From assembly GCA_026196575.1 (NCBI GenBank), contig JAPHSX010000036.1:1-39470 (forward strand): DNA of 39,470 nt, in the 5' to 3' direction. The notes beneath the pieces were generated by a model that searched no databases, was not told where the DNA came from, and saw only the letters and a program-made list of their open reading frames with translations. The first letter of the stretch is position 1. Every line of letters starts with the position of its first letter. The stretch comes from Gammaproteobacteria bacterium (lineage in GTDB: Bacteria > Pseudomonadota > Gammaproteobacteria > Thiohalomonadales > Thiohalomonadaceae). This document shows, piece by piece, positions 20,781 to 28,603 of this stretch. Made by a program: the position numbers and the translations under genes.

Positions 20781-20818
20781 GGTGGCTCCCCAATAAACCG
20801 ACTGAATCGCGCAACAAA

Positions 20819-20834
20819 AGCAATAACCGCACCA
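20819..20834 (-). promoter_or_regulatory. Sigma-54 promoter of amt
   Basis: The minus strand reads TGGTGCGGTTATTGCT, matching TGGCACG-N4-TTGCW with the essential GG and GC exactly ten bases apart. The start would be near 20807, leaving a leader of about 27 bases with the GGGGAG ribosome site. Confidence 0.7.
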
Positions 20835-20843
20835 ACACGGTGC
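20829..20843. promoter_or_regulatory. NtrC-like palindrome overlapping the amt promoter
   Basis: GCACC-N5-GGTGC is an exact match to the core NtrC half-site arrangement. It overlaps the -24 side of the sigma-54 promoter, so it may be a low-affinity or negative site, or a coincidence of the shared TGGTGC sequence. Confidence 0.4.
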
Positions 20844-20898
20844 CTCACACAAAATCAGTGCATTAGGAGAGAGATGAAGAGGGTAGCCCGCCAGAATC

Positions 20899-20915
20899 TG
20901 CACCAGCAGCGTGCA
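20899..20915. promoter_or_regulatory. NtrC-type enhancer site upstream of amt
   Basis: TGCACCAGCAGCGTGCA has the TGCAC ... GTGCA symmetry of NtrC sites with one departure from GCACC-N5-GGTGC. Its centre is about 100 bases upstream of the predicted start, the usual distance for NtrC enhancers. Confidence 0.55.
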
Positions 20916-20948
20916 ATTCGCGCACCATTGCCCGTTAGTGGGGCATCA

Positions 20949-23900
20949 CTATCTCCGATGGCACCAGAGACAGAGACGCCGATAGAGCCGCTCCGGATTC
21001 TCCATAAAGAGGCGATAGAGCAGCGGGGTGACAAAGAGGGTGAGCACGGTGGAGAGCGCCAGCCCCCAGACGATGGCGGTGGCCACCGGCCCCCAGATCA
21101 GCGAGTGGCCGCCCAGCCCGGTGGCCAATGAGAAGAGTCCGGCGATGGTGGTGAGCGAGGTGATGAGGATCGGGATCATGCGCCGGCGCGCCGCGTAGAC
21201 CGTGGCGTGCAGCACGCTCATCCCCGAGGCGATGCGCTGGTTGGCGGCGGAGATCAGCACGATGGCGGAGTTGACCGCGATCCCCCCCAGCGCCACCACC
21301 CCGTAGAGGGTGTAGAGGCTGAGCGGATTGGCGGTAAGCCAGAGCCCAATCAGCACCCCGGTAAAGGCCATCGGGATGGTAAAGATGATCAGCAGCGGCT
21401 GAAAGTAGCTGCCGAACTGGGTGCCGAGGATGAGGTAGATCATCCCCAGGCCGAAGAGAAAGAGCACCACGATCGAGTCGAGACTCTCATTGATGTCATC
21501 CAGTTCGCCGGAAAAATCGAGGGTGATCCCCGGATGGTTGGCGGCGACATGCTGCCAGCGCGCCACCAGCTGCGCATTGGCGGCAACGGTATCCTGCACC
21601 GCCTTGTCGAGGTCGGCCTCCAGGGTGATGGCGCGCAGCAGATTGTAGTGGCGGATATTGGAGCGCCCGTACTCCACCCGCTGCTCCACCAGCTCGCCCA
21701 GCGCCATCTGGCGGCCATCGGGCAGGGCGACGGGGGTACGCAGCAGCGAATCAAGATCGTGATAGCGCTGCTCGGCCAGCAGGCGCACCTCCACCTTCTC
21801 ACCGCGCAGCTGCACACTGGAGACCACCTCGCCATTACCCAGCATACGGATCAGACGCGACAACAGCGCCGGATTGAGTCCGGCACGGCGCACCGCATCG
21901 TGGTTAATGGCCAGCACCAGCTCCATGCCGCCGGGGCTATCGTTGTCACTGATATTGCTCACCCCGTCGATGGTGGTGAGGATCCCCTTTAGCTCCGCCG
22001 CCGCCGCGCCAATGCGGGCAAAGTCGTCACCGCGCACCTTGACCTTGATCGGTTTTTCGGTGGGCGGTCCATCCTTTTTCTCAAAAAAATAGTGCTCATC
22101 CACCCCCGTCAAATCGGCCAGCAACGGGCGCACCGCCTCCACCACCTCATGGGTGGTGCGCATCTCACCGCGTTGCGGATTGAGACTCACCATAATCTGG
22201 GCGTAGTTGTCCCCCATCAGCGGCTCGGTTTCGGTAAACATCAAACCGGCGTAACTGACCATGCCGCGCACCTCGTCCGGCCGCATGGCGCCGCGTATGC
22301 GCCGCTCCGCCTCGCGGCCCTTTTGCAGACTCAACTCCAGCGGCGTGCCCGGCGGCAACTCCAGATTGAGATAGAAGAGTCGCCCGGTCTCCATGGCAAA
22401 GAAGTTCACGTTAATGCGCCCCGTCGCCAGGGCACCGATAGAAACCACAAACAGCAGCAGCACCAACGCGCCCACCCGCCCCGGGTAGCGCATCGCCTTG
22501 AGCAGCAGCCGGGAGTACTTCACCTGCAACCAGTGGGTGAGGCGCTCACGGTGGCGATGCAGGCGTGAGGGGCTGTCAAAATTGACCCTGGCCCCGATCA
22601 CATGCGCGGGGAGGATCCAGTAGGCCTCCAGCAGCGAAATGGCCAGCGCCAGGGTAACCACCAGCGGGATCACCATCATGAACTGACCGAGAATGCCGGG
22701 CATCAGCATCAGCGGCATAAAGGCCGCCATGGTGGTGAGCACCGAGCTGGTCACCGGGGCGAAGACCTCGCGCAACGACTCCAGCGCGGCACGCGCCGCC
22801 TCCATGCCGTGACGGATGCGGTAGTAGATCCCCTCCACCACCACCACCGCGTCATCCACCAGCATGCCGAGGCTGATCACCACCCCCAGTAAGACCGAAT
22901 TGTTGAGCGTCTGCCCCATGTTACTCAGCAGCAAAAAGGTTCCCGCCAGGGTAAAGGGGATGCCGATGGTGACAAAAAAGGCGATACGCGAGCCGAGAAA
23001 GGCCCAGGTCACCAGCAGCACCAGCAGCAGGCCGATCAGCGCATTGGTCTCCATCACGCTGATGGCGTTGCGGGTGGAGACCGTCTGATCATCCACCAGC
23101 ACCAGGCGCAGGCCGAAGGGCTGCAACCCCCGGTTCTTCTCTGTAATAAAGGTGTTAAGCCGCTCCACCAGCTCCAGGGTGTTGGCGCTCTCCTTCTTGA
23201 ACACCGACAAAAAGAGTGCCGGTTGCCCATTAAAGCTGACCAGCCGCGCGGCCCGCTCACGATCGCGCCGCACCTCGGCCAGCGACCCCAGCGTCACCTC
23301 CCCGCTGGCGGTAATGATCGGCAGCGACTCCAGCACCCCCGGCGTCTCACCGGTACCCACCAGACGCAGCAGCACCTCACGGTTATCCATGCGCACGCTG
23401 CCGGCGGAGATATCGCGAAAATAGAGGGTGATGGTATCGGCCAGATCGGTGGGATTGAGCCCCAGAGAGCCCACCCGTTCCGGGTCAAATACCACCTTGA
23501 TCTCCGGGTCGCGCAACCCTGTGGCGTCGACCCTGTCGATACCCGCCTGCCGCTCCAGCTCCTTCTCCAGCTGGCGCCCGTGGAAGCGCAACTGCTCATC
23601 GTTGGCCTGCCCCTGCAACACCAGCGAGGCGGTCGGGAAGGCGCTGGCGGAGGTGATCTCATAGATAAAGGGCGAGCCGGCCGCCGCCGGCAGCTCGCTG
23701 TTCTCCACGTTCTGCACCTCGCGACGCAGGTCGTTCAACCGCTTGTCAAAGGTGCGCGCATCGAGTTCATTAAAGCGGATCAGCACGCTGGAGACCGACT
23801 CGCGGCTGGTGCTGGAGATAAAACGGATATCGGAGATCTTGGCGACCGCCTCCTCCAGCGGGGTGGTGATGAGCTTCTCCACATCGCCGGCGGAGGCACC

Positions 23901-24050
23901 CGGCAGCGCCGTGGTGATCTGGATCCAGTTGAAATTGATGCTGGGGTCCTTCTCGCGCGGCAGCATGTTGTAGCTGACGATGCCAAGCACCAACACCAGC
24001 ACAAAACTGAGGTTGGCCAACACGCTGTGTTGCAGCAGACGCAGCAGCAT
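20949..24050 (-). CDS. RND efflux pump permease
   Basis: This 1033-residue inner-membrane proton antiporter belongs to the HAE1/AcrB-like superfamily. It has the typical two-fold layout: a first helix, a large periplasmic loop (about 35-330), six helices, a second helix and periplasmic loop, and a last helix block. The proton-relay aspartates are Asp399-Asp400 in SLGMLVDDAVVVVEGI. NVLPREKDP-like NMLPREKDPSINF after helix 1 places it in the divergent clade whose members often carry PREKDP. It follows its adaptor by 6 bases (GGAG ribosome site). No TolC-family gene adjoins it. The substrate is unknown. Confidence 0.93.
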   Translation of the reverse strand: MLLRLLQHSVLANLSFVLVLVLGIVSYNMLPREKDPSINFNWIQITTALPGASAGDVEKLITTPLEEAVAKISDIRFISSTSRESVSSVLIRFNELDARTFDKRLNDLRREVQNVENSELPAAAGSPFIYEITSASAFPTASLVLQGQANDEQLRFHGRQLEKELERQAGIDRVDATGLRDPEIKVVFDPERVGSLGLNPTDLADTITLYFRDISAGSVRMDNREVLLRLVGTGETPGVLESLPIITASGEVTLGSLAEVRRDRERAARLVSFNGQPALFLSVFKKESANTLELVERLNTFITEKNRGLQPFGLRLVLVDDQTVSTRNAISVMETNALIGLLLVLLVTWAFLGSRIAFFVTIGIPFTLAGTFLLLSNMGQTLNNSVLLGVVISLGMLVDDAVVVVEGIYYRIRHGMEAARAALESLREVFAPVTSSVLTTMAAFMPLMLMPGILGQFMMVIPLVVTLALAISLLEAYWILPAHVIGARVNFDSPSRLHRHRERLTHWLQVKYSRLLLKAMRYPGRVGALVLLLFVVSIGALATGRINVNFFAMETGRLFYLNLELPPGTPLELSLQKGREAERRIRGAMRPDEVRGMVSYAGLMFTETEPLMGDNYAQIMVSLNPQRGEMRTTHEVVEAVRPLLADLTGVDEHYFFEKKDGPPTEKPIKVKVRGDDFARIGAAAAELKGILTTIDGVSNISDNDSPGGMELVLAINHDAVRRAGLNPALLSRLIRMLGNGEVVSSVQLRGEKVEVRLLAEQRYHDLDSLLRTPVALPDGRQMALGELVEQRVEYGRSNIRHYNLLRAITLEADLDKAVQDTVAANAQLVARWQHVAANHPGITLDFSGELDDINESLDSIVVLFLFGLGMIYLILGTQFGSYFQPLLIIFTIPMAFTGVLIGLWLTANPLSLYTLYGVVALGGIAVNSAIVLISAANQRIASGMSVLHATVYAARRRMIPILITSLTTIAGLFSLATGLGGHSLIWGPVATAIVWGLALSTVLTLFVTPLLYRLFMENPERLYRRLCLWCHRR

Positions 24051-24056
24051 TTGCCG

Positions 24057-25097
24057 TTACTCCACCACAACCACGGCGGCGCCATCGATGAGGCCGTAAC
24101 GCCCCTCGGTGATGATCAGGGTCTCGGGCGGCAGCGACAGCGCCACCGGGCTCCCCTCGCGCGCATCGTCGACCACGACAAATTGCGCCCGCCCCTCACG
24201 CAGCAGATAGACACCGTAACGGTCATCACGGCGCAACAGGAATTCGGCGGGCAGATGGGGGTGCGGATGGCGCCACTGCAGGCGCCCGCTACTGCCCGGC
24301 GGCGCCGGCTCGCCGACAAAGTCGAGGCGTAACTCGCGGCTGCGTGAGCGCGGTTCCAGTGCCGCCACCACCCGACGCAGCGCAAGGGGATAACGCCGTC
24401 CATCCACCTGCAGGGTGAGCTCCGTTTCATCCACCCCTTGCATCGACGCCAGCGGCGCGGCATCAAAGGCCGGCACCTGCGCCGTCACCTCCAGCAGCGA
24501 GAGATCCAGCAGGCGCAGCAGCGGCTTGCCCGGCTGCGCCCTCTCACCCACACCCATCAGCCGCTCCATCACCACCGCCTGGAACGGGGCGCGCACCACG
24601 CAACGCTCCACATTGCGCTGCGCCAACGTCACCCCCGACTCGGCCCCGTCCAGCTCCGCCTGCAGCGCCCCGGCATCGGCCTGGCGCTGGCGCAGCTGCT
24701 CATCGGAGATGGTTTTGCCCTGCACCAGCGAGCGGGCGCGGGCGTACTGAAACTCGGCAAAGGCGAGGCGCGCCTTGAGGGCATCGCGTGCGGCCAGGCG
24801 CTGCCCCAGAATATCGCGCTGATCGCCACACTCCAGGCGCAACAGCTCACTGCCCGCCGCCGCCACGTCACCCACCCGCACCGCGATCTGCTCCACGGTA
24901 GCGGTGATCGAGGCATCGACAAGGCTATCATTCAGACTCACCACCTGGGCCGGGGCGCTAAGCTGCGGATAGATCGCCAGCGACGACAGCGGGACAACCG
25001 CCACCGGCGTCGCCTCATCGGCGGCCCGCACCGGCGAGGCGGCCAGCAGCAAACCGGCCAGCAACACCGCCACCCTTGTCATACCCATTGAGATCAT
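24057..25097 (-). CDS. RND efflux periplasmic adaptor
   Basis: This 346-residue membrane-fusion protein has a signal peptide at 1-25 (AVLLAGLLLAASPVRAAD). The lipoyl half EQIAVRVGDVAAAGSELLRLECGD is followed by a coiled-coil hairpin (about 95-160, RLAARDALKARLAFAEFQYA). The second lipoyl half is RCVVRAPFQAVVMERLMGVGERAQPG, and the beta-barrel and membrane-proximal parts end the protein. I start at the ATG behind GGGAGAGG; a much longer upstream reading crosses the repeat-rich gap and is not credible. It forms an operon with the pump. Confidence 0.9.
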   Translation of the reverse strand: MISMGMTRVAVLLAGLLLAASPVRAADEATPVAVVPLSSLAIYPQLSAPAQVVSLNDSLVDASITATVEQIAVRVGDVAAAGSELLRLECGDQRDILGQRLAARDALKARLAFAEFQYARARSLVQGKTISDEQLRQRQADAGALQAELDGAESGVTLAQRNVERCVVRAPFQAVVMERLMGVGERAQPGKPLLRLLDLSLLEVTAQVPAFDAAPLASMQGVDETELTLQVDGRRYPLALRRVVAALEPRSRSRELRLDFVGEPAPPGSSGRLQWRHPHPHLPAEFLLRRDDRYGVYLLREGRAQFVVVDDAREGSPVALSLPPETLIITEGRYGLIDGAAVVVVE

Positions 25098-25172
25098 GGC
25101 CTCTCCCTTTTCGTCATTTCCGCCAGCAGCGCGACCCGCTGATGTTCGATATCGCTGCAGGCGACATACTAT

Positions 25173-25191
25173 ATCGCCAATATATTGAGAT
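25173..25191. promoter_or_regulatory. AT-rich palindrome upstream of the RND operon
   Basis: CAATATATTG (25178-25187) is a perfect 10-base palindrome, and GAT/ATC flank it. It lies about 80 bases before the adaptor start in an AT-rich island inside GC-rich DNA, where a TetR- or MarR-type operator would be expected. No regulator gene adjoins it. Confidence 0.35.
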
Positions 25192-25224
25192 ACCACATCA
25201 AATAGACCTTCTCCCCGCTTATCA

Positions 25225-25246
25225 CCCCCACGCTCCCGCGTGGGGG
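25225..25246. repeat. Perfect inverted repeat, 9-base arms
   Basis: CCCCCACGC and GCGTGGGGG enclose TCCC. No T run follows on either strand, so it is not an obvious terminator. It lies in the gene-free stretch 25098-25558, directly before the longer palindromic repeat. Confidence 0.7.
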
Positions 25247-25256
25247 CGGTTGTTTC

Positions 25257-25338
25257 GTAGGAGCGGCTCTGCCGCGATAGCGGGTGAGTGATGCCACCGA
25301 CCCATCGCGCCAGAGGCGCTCCTGCGGTTTTATCACCC
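25257..25338. repeat. REP-like extragenic palindromic repeat, copy 1
   Basis: This 82-base element starts GTAGGAGCGGCTCTGCCGCG and ends with an inverted counterpart (ATCGCGCC ... GGCGCTCCTGCG) plus GTTTTATCACCC. A second copy lies at 27845. By hand alignment about 70 of 82 positions agree, and several changes keep the stem pairing. Such GTAGGAGCG-headed repeats are common extragenic elements in gammaproteobacteria. Confidence 0.75.
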
Positions 25339-25345
25339 CTGCGCG

Positions 25346-25395
25346 CCTGCGTCTGCTTTGGGTTCCGGGGCCTCTTCAGCCGCGCCAGACGCAGG
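25346..25395. repeat. Inverted repeat, possibly a decayed REP
   Basis: CCTGCGTCTG (25346-25355) and CAGACGCAGG (25386-25395) are exact inverted copies 30 bases apart. GCAGGAGCG beside the right arm resembles the repeat head, so it may be a degenerate third copy. The remainder of the gap to 25558 shows only the ribosome site of the next gene. Confidence 0.5.
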
Positions 25396-25558
25396 AGCGT
25401 CCGAACATTGCGTGATAAATTATGAGAACGCAGGTTCGATACCCCGACGCATGACATGGCGGCACGACGGCGGATATGGCATAGTTTGCGCCAACAAAAC
25501 AGGGCGTGACCACACCGTGTCACAAGAGGGGGCCGGGTTGAACATAAGGAGAGAGAGA

Positions 25559-26647
25559 ATGCGTAAGAGTGCCTGGGTGTTACTGAGTGCCATTGTCCCC
25601 CTGATCCTTGGCGGCTGCGGTGTGGCCAAGGTGGATATGTATCGCGGCGATGCGGCCCACAGCGGCGCCTATAGCGGCGGGGTGAGCGCGCTCAACCATC
25701 TGGAGTGGAAATTCAACAGCGGCGCCGCCATCAAGGGCCCCTCGGTGGTGAGCGACGGCGTGGCCTACTTCGGCAACCTCGGCGGTTATCTCTTCGCCGT
25801 CGACACAAAAAGCGGGGCGGAAAAGTGGCGCTTCAAGAGCGATGGCCCCATCGGCGGCGCGCCGGCGGTCTCCGCCGGCAGGGCCTATGTGGGCAGTCAC
25901 GACGGCAAGGTCTACGCCATCGACACCGCCACCGGCCAGCCACTGTGGCAACGTGCCACCGGCGGCTCGGTCACCACCTCACCGGTACTGGTCGAGGGGG
26001 TTCTCTATATCGGCAACGTGGCCGGCAAACTCCTCGCCCTCGACAGCGCCAGCGGCAGCGAGCGCTGGCAGTTCGATGCCGGGGAGGCGATCTACTCCTC
26101 ACCGGCGGTGGCCAATGGCCTGGTCTTCTTTGGCAGCGACAACATGCATCTGTTCGCACTGGAGACGGCCACCGGTAACGAGCGCTGGCGCTTTACCACC
26201 GGTGGCAAGATCCACGCCTCGCCCGCCATCCACAACGGCATCGCCTATATCGGCAGCCAGGACAACGCCCTCTACGCCGTCGACATCAAGACCGGCCAGC
26301 AGGCGTGGCGCTACCGCACCGCCGGGGCGATCATCGGTGCCGCCGCTATCGGCGGCGGGGTGGTCTATGTGGGGAGTCACGACTACCACCTCTACGCCAT
26401 CGAGATAGCCACGCAGCGGCCGAAGTGGCGCTACAAGAGCAGCGATTGGCTCAGCGCCGCGCCGATCCTCGGTGACGGCCTGGTCTATGTGGGGGGATAC
26501 GACAAAAAGCTGCATGCGGTGAACGCCAGCAGTGGCCAACTCAAATGGCATTTGAACACACAGGGGAGCATCACCCACTCGGCGGTGATCGACGGCAACC
26601 GCCTCTACTTCGGCAGCAGCGACGGCTTCTACTACGCTATCCGTTAG
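25559..26647 (+). CDS. PQQ-like beta-propeller lipoprotein, BamB-like
   Basis: This 362-residue lipoprotein has a lipobox at LGGC (Cys20) after a short signal. The rest is a beta-propeller built of about eight repeats of the form VYVGSHDGKVYAIDTATGQPLWQ, each ending in a Trp-containing strand. The fold is that of BamB and of PQQ dehydrogenases, but PQQ-binding residues cannot be assumed, and no der or hisS neighbour marks it as the true BamB. A scaffold role in the outer membrane is the safest reading. The ATG follows AAGGAGAGAG. It stands alone before a patatin-like gene. Confidence 0.87.
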   Translation: MRKSAWVLLSAIVPLILGGCGVAKVDMYRGDAAHSGAYSGGVSALNHLEWKFNSGAAIKGPSVVSDGVAYFGNLGGYLFAVDTKSGAEKWRFKSDGPIGGAPAVSAGRAYVGSHDGKVYAIDTATGQPLWQRATGGSVTTSPVLVEGVLYIGNVAGKLLALDSASGSERWQFDAGEAIYSSPAVANGLVFFGSDNMHLFALETATGNERWRFTTGGKIHASPAIHNGIAYIGSQDNALYAVDIKTGQQAWRYRTAGAIIGAAAIGGGVVYVGSHDYHLYAIEIATQRPKWRYKSSDWLSAAPILGDGLVYVGGYDKKLHAVNASSGQLKWHLNTQGSITHSAVIDGNRLYFGSSDGFYYAIR

Positions 26648-26756
26648 CCTGTTTCGGCATCGCCCCGGCACCTCATCACGGCGCGATGCCTGCTTTCTTT
26701 CCATCCCCTCATATCTTCAACCGCGACAACATCCCCAACGGTGTAAAGGAGTGGTT

Positions 26757-27671
26757 ATGAGCAAGACAAAGATCGGTCTGGCCCTCGGCAGCGGCTCGGC
26801 CCGCGGCTGGTCACACATCGGCGTGATTCGCGCGTTGGAAAAACAGGGGATCAAACCGGACATCATCACCGGCTGCTCCATCGGCGCACTGGTCGGCGCG
26901 GCCTATGCCGGCGGGCAGCTCGACACCCTGGAGAAGTGGGTCAGCAAACTGCGTTTTCTCGATGTGGTGCGCCTGCTCGACGTGCGGATGAATGGCGGCC
27001 TGCTTGAGGGTGACAGCCTGATGGAGTCGTTTCGCGACAAGATCGCCCAGCTCGATATTGAAAAACTGCCGCTTCCCTTCGCCGCCGTCGCCACAGACCT
27101 TAACAGCGGTCGCGAGGTGTGGCTGCAAAAAGGCCCCCTGCCCGCCGCGGTGCGCGCCTCCATCGCCCTGCCCGGACTCTTCTCCCCGGTCACCCTCGAT
27201 GATCGCTGGCTGGTCGACGGCGGCCTCACCAACCCGGTACCGGTATCGCTCTGCCGCGCCATGGGTGCCGAGATCATCATCGCCGTCAACCTCAACAGCG
27301 ACATCGTCGGCAAACACCTGAACAGGGAAAAGAGAGCGCAGAGCGCCGAACCGCGCGACCTCTTCGCCCAGCTGCTCGACAAGGTCAATGAAAGCCTGAA
27401 GGACACCCGCCTCTCACAATGGCTGGAGGGGATAGAGAGCTCGCATGAAATCCCCGGCATGTTCGAGGTGATGGCCAGCGCCATCAACATCATGCAGGAC
27501 CGCATCACCAAAAGCCGCATGGCCGGCGACCCGCCCGACATCCTGATCTCACCCCGTCTGGGAAGCATGGGGCTGCTGGAGTTCGACCGCGCCGCCGAGG
27601 CCATCGCCGAGGGACACGACAGCGTCAAACGGGCGCTGCCCACGATTCAGCATGTGCTGGAGAACAGATAA
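26757..27671 (+). CDS. Patatin-like phospholipase, RssA type
   Basis: This is a 304-residue serine lipase-like protein. The oxyanion loop is GSGSARGWSHIGV at 11-23. The nucleophile is Ser41 in GCSIGAL (GxSxG), and the dyad aspartate is Asp154 in WLVDGGLTNPVP. Family members such as RssA act on phospholipid or thioester substrates in the cytoplasm or at the membrane. There is no signal peptide. The ATG is five bases after AGGAG; a GTG six bases earlier is less well placed. A tRNA gene follows on the other strand. Confidence 0.92.
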   Translation: MSKTKIGLALGSGSARGWSHIGVIRALEKQGIKPDIITGCSIGALVGAAYAGGQLDTLEKWVSKLRFLDVVRLLDVRMNGGLLEGDSLMESFRDKIAQLDIEKLPLPFAAVATDLNSGREVWLQKGPLPAAVRASIALPGLFSPVTLDDRWLVDGGLTNPVPVSLCRAMGAEIIIAVNLNSDIVGKHLNREKRAQSAEPRDLFAQLLDKVNESLKDTRLSQWLEGIESSHEIPGMFEVMASAINIMQDRITKSRMAGDPPDILISPRLGSMGLLEFDRAAEAIAEGHDSVKRALPTIQHVLENR

Positions 27672-27694
27672 GGGACGTGCATCAGGGGTAAATA

Positions 27695-27770
<76 letters not shown>

Positions 27771-27844
27771 CTTACAGGCAGGGCAAAACAAGGTGGGGAT
27801 TATATGGAATGCGGCAGCGACAAACAACACACCACCACAGTTTT

Positions 27845-27926
27845 GTAGGAGCGGCTCTACCGCGATAAAGGGTGAATAGTGCCACCCGCCCATCGCGCCA
27901 TAGGCGCTCCTACGATTTTATTACCC
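27845..27926. repeat. REP-like extragenic palindromic repeat, copy 2
   Basis: This 82-base element starts GTAGGAGCGGCTCTACCGCG. Its right arm, GGCGCTCCTACG, mirrors the left end. It is the partner of the copy at 25257 in the same orientation. It lies between tRNA-Thr and the Fur-family gene. Confidence 0.75.
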
Positions 27927-27951
27927 GCCCGATGGACAGGAGTTGCGCCGG

Positions 27952-28353
27952 TTAGTCCGCACGCCTCACGCGATAAATCACCTCAACCCCAACGGCGGTG
28001 GTGCCGCGAGGCAGCTCGGGCAACGACTGCGCAAAATGGGCGACGCCATCCACATCCCACAGCTCACCGGTATCGACGTTATAGATGTGGTGATGCTGCT
28101 CGGTGTTTGAATCGAAATAGACCTTCCCCCCATCGACACACACCTCACGCACCAGCCCGTGTCGACTGAAGAGGTTGAGGGTGTTGTAGACCGTCGCCTT
28201 CGACGTCCTCCCCCTTCCATCCAGCTCCTCCAGCACCTGATCGGCGCAAAGGTGGCATGGTCGGGCAAAGAGCAGCTGGCCGATATCCACGCGTTGTCGT
28301 GTGGGGTTGATTTGCTGGCTCTGCAGCAGCTTGATGACCTCGTGTTTTTCCAT
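27952..28353 (-). CDS. Fur-family transcriptional regulator, atypical
   Basis: This 133-residue winged-helix metalloregulator has a DNA-binding domain at about 1-80. NPTRQRVDIGQLLF and the recognition region TSKATVYNTLNLFSRHGLV are plain. The dimerisation part begins EQHHHIYNVDTGELWDVD, with a triple histidine (87-89) like Irr. Cys33 and Cys36 form CHLC inside the DNA-binding domain, while the usual C-terminal structural-zinc CxxC pairs are absent. So it is neither a standard Fur nor Zur; an Irr- or PerR-like sensor is possible. The start is uncertain: an ATG seven codons upstream is the alternative. Confidence 0.85.
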   Translation of the reverse strand: MEKHEVIKLLQSQQINPTRQRVDIGQLLFARPCHLCADQVLEELDGRGRTSKATVYNTLNLFSRHGLVREVCVDGGKVYFDSNTEQHHHIYNVDTGELWDVDGVAHFAQSLPELPRGTTAVGVEVIYRVRRAD

Positions 28354-28550
28354 CGCAAGACCCTTATCCGTCATCCATGTCAAAGGATAGCGAGTATAGA
28401 TGACAGAAATGGATTTTATCTAGAAACGGGGAGTCATCCAAGGCAATGGCCTACCTTCATTCAGTTACATTTGGCTCTTCTCTTTCTGGTGTAAGGGGGG
28501 CACTAACATCCGACGCAGACGCGTGCGGCCATAAATCGCAACAAAGGACG

Positions 28551-28580
28551 AAAAAAAAGGGACGAGGCCAGCCTCGTCCC
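28551..28580 (-). terminator. Intrinsic terminator of the minor pilin operon
   Basis: On the minus strand GGGACGAGG pairs with CCTCGTCCC around a four-base loop and eight T follow. It lies 24 bases past the stop of the giant pilin gene. Confidence 0.92.
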
Positions 28581-28603
28581 TCTATCTCCTGCTACGACAT
28601 CAA

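Noticed and set aside
25358-25558. Upstream extension of the beta-propeller frame to 25358
   Set aside because: The lipoprotein signal and the ribosome site both place the start at 25559; the extension runs through repeat-rich DNA.
28384-28440. TATACT and flanking AGAT/ATCT inverted bases upstream of the Fur-family gene
   Set aside because: No matching -35 box and only four- to five-base arms; too weak to call an autoregulatory Fur box.
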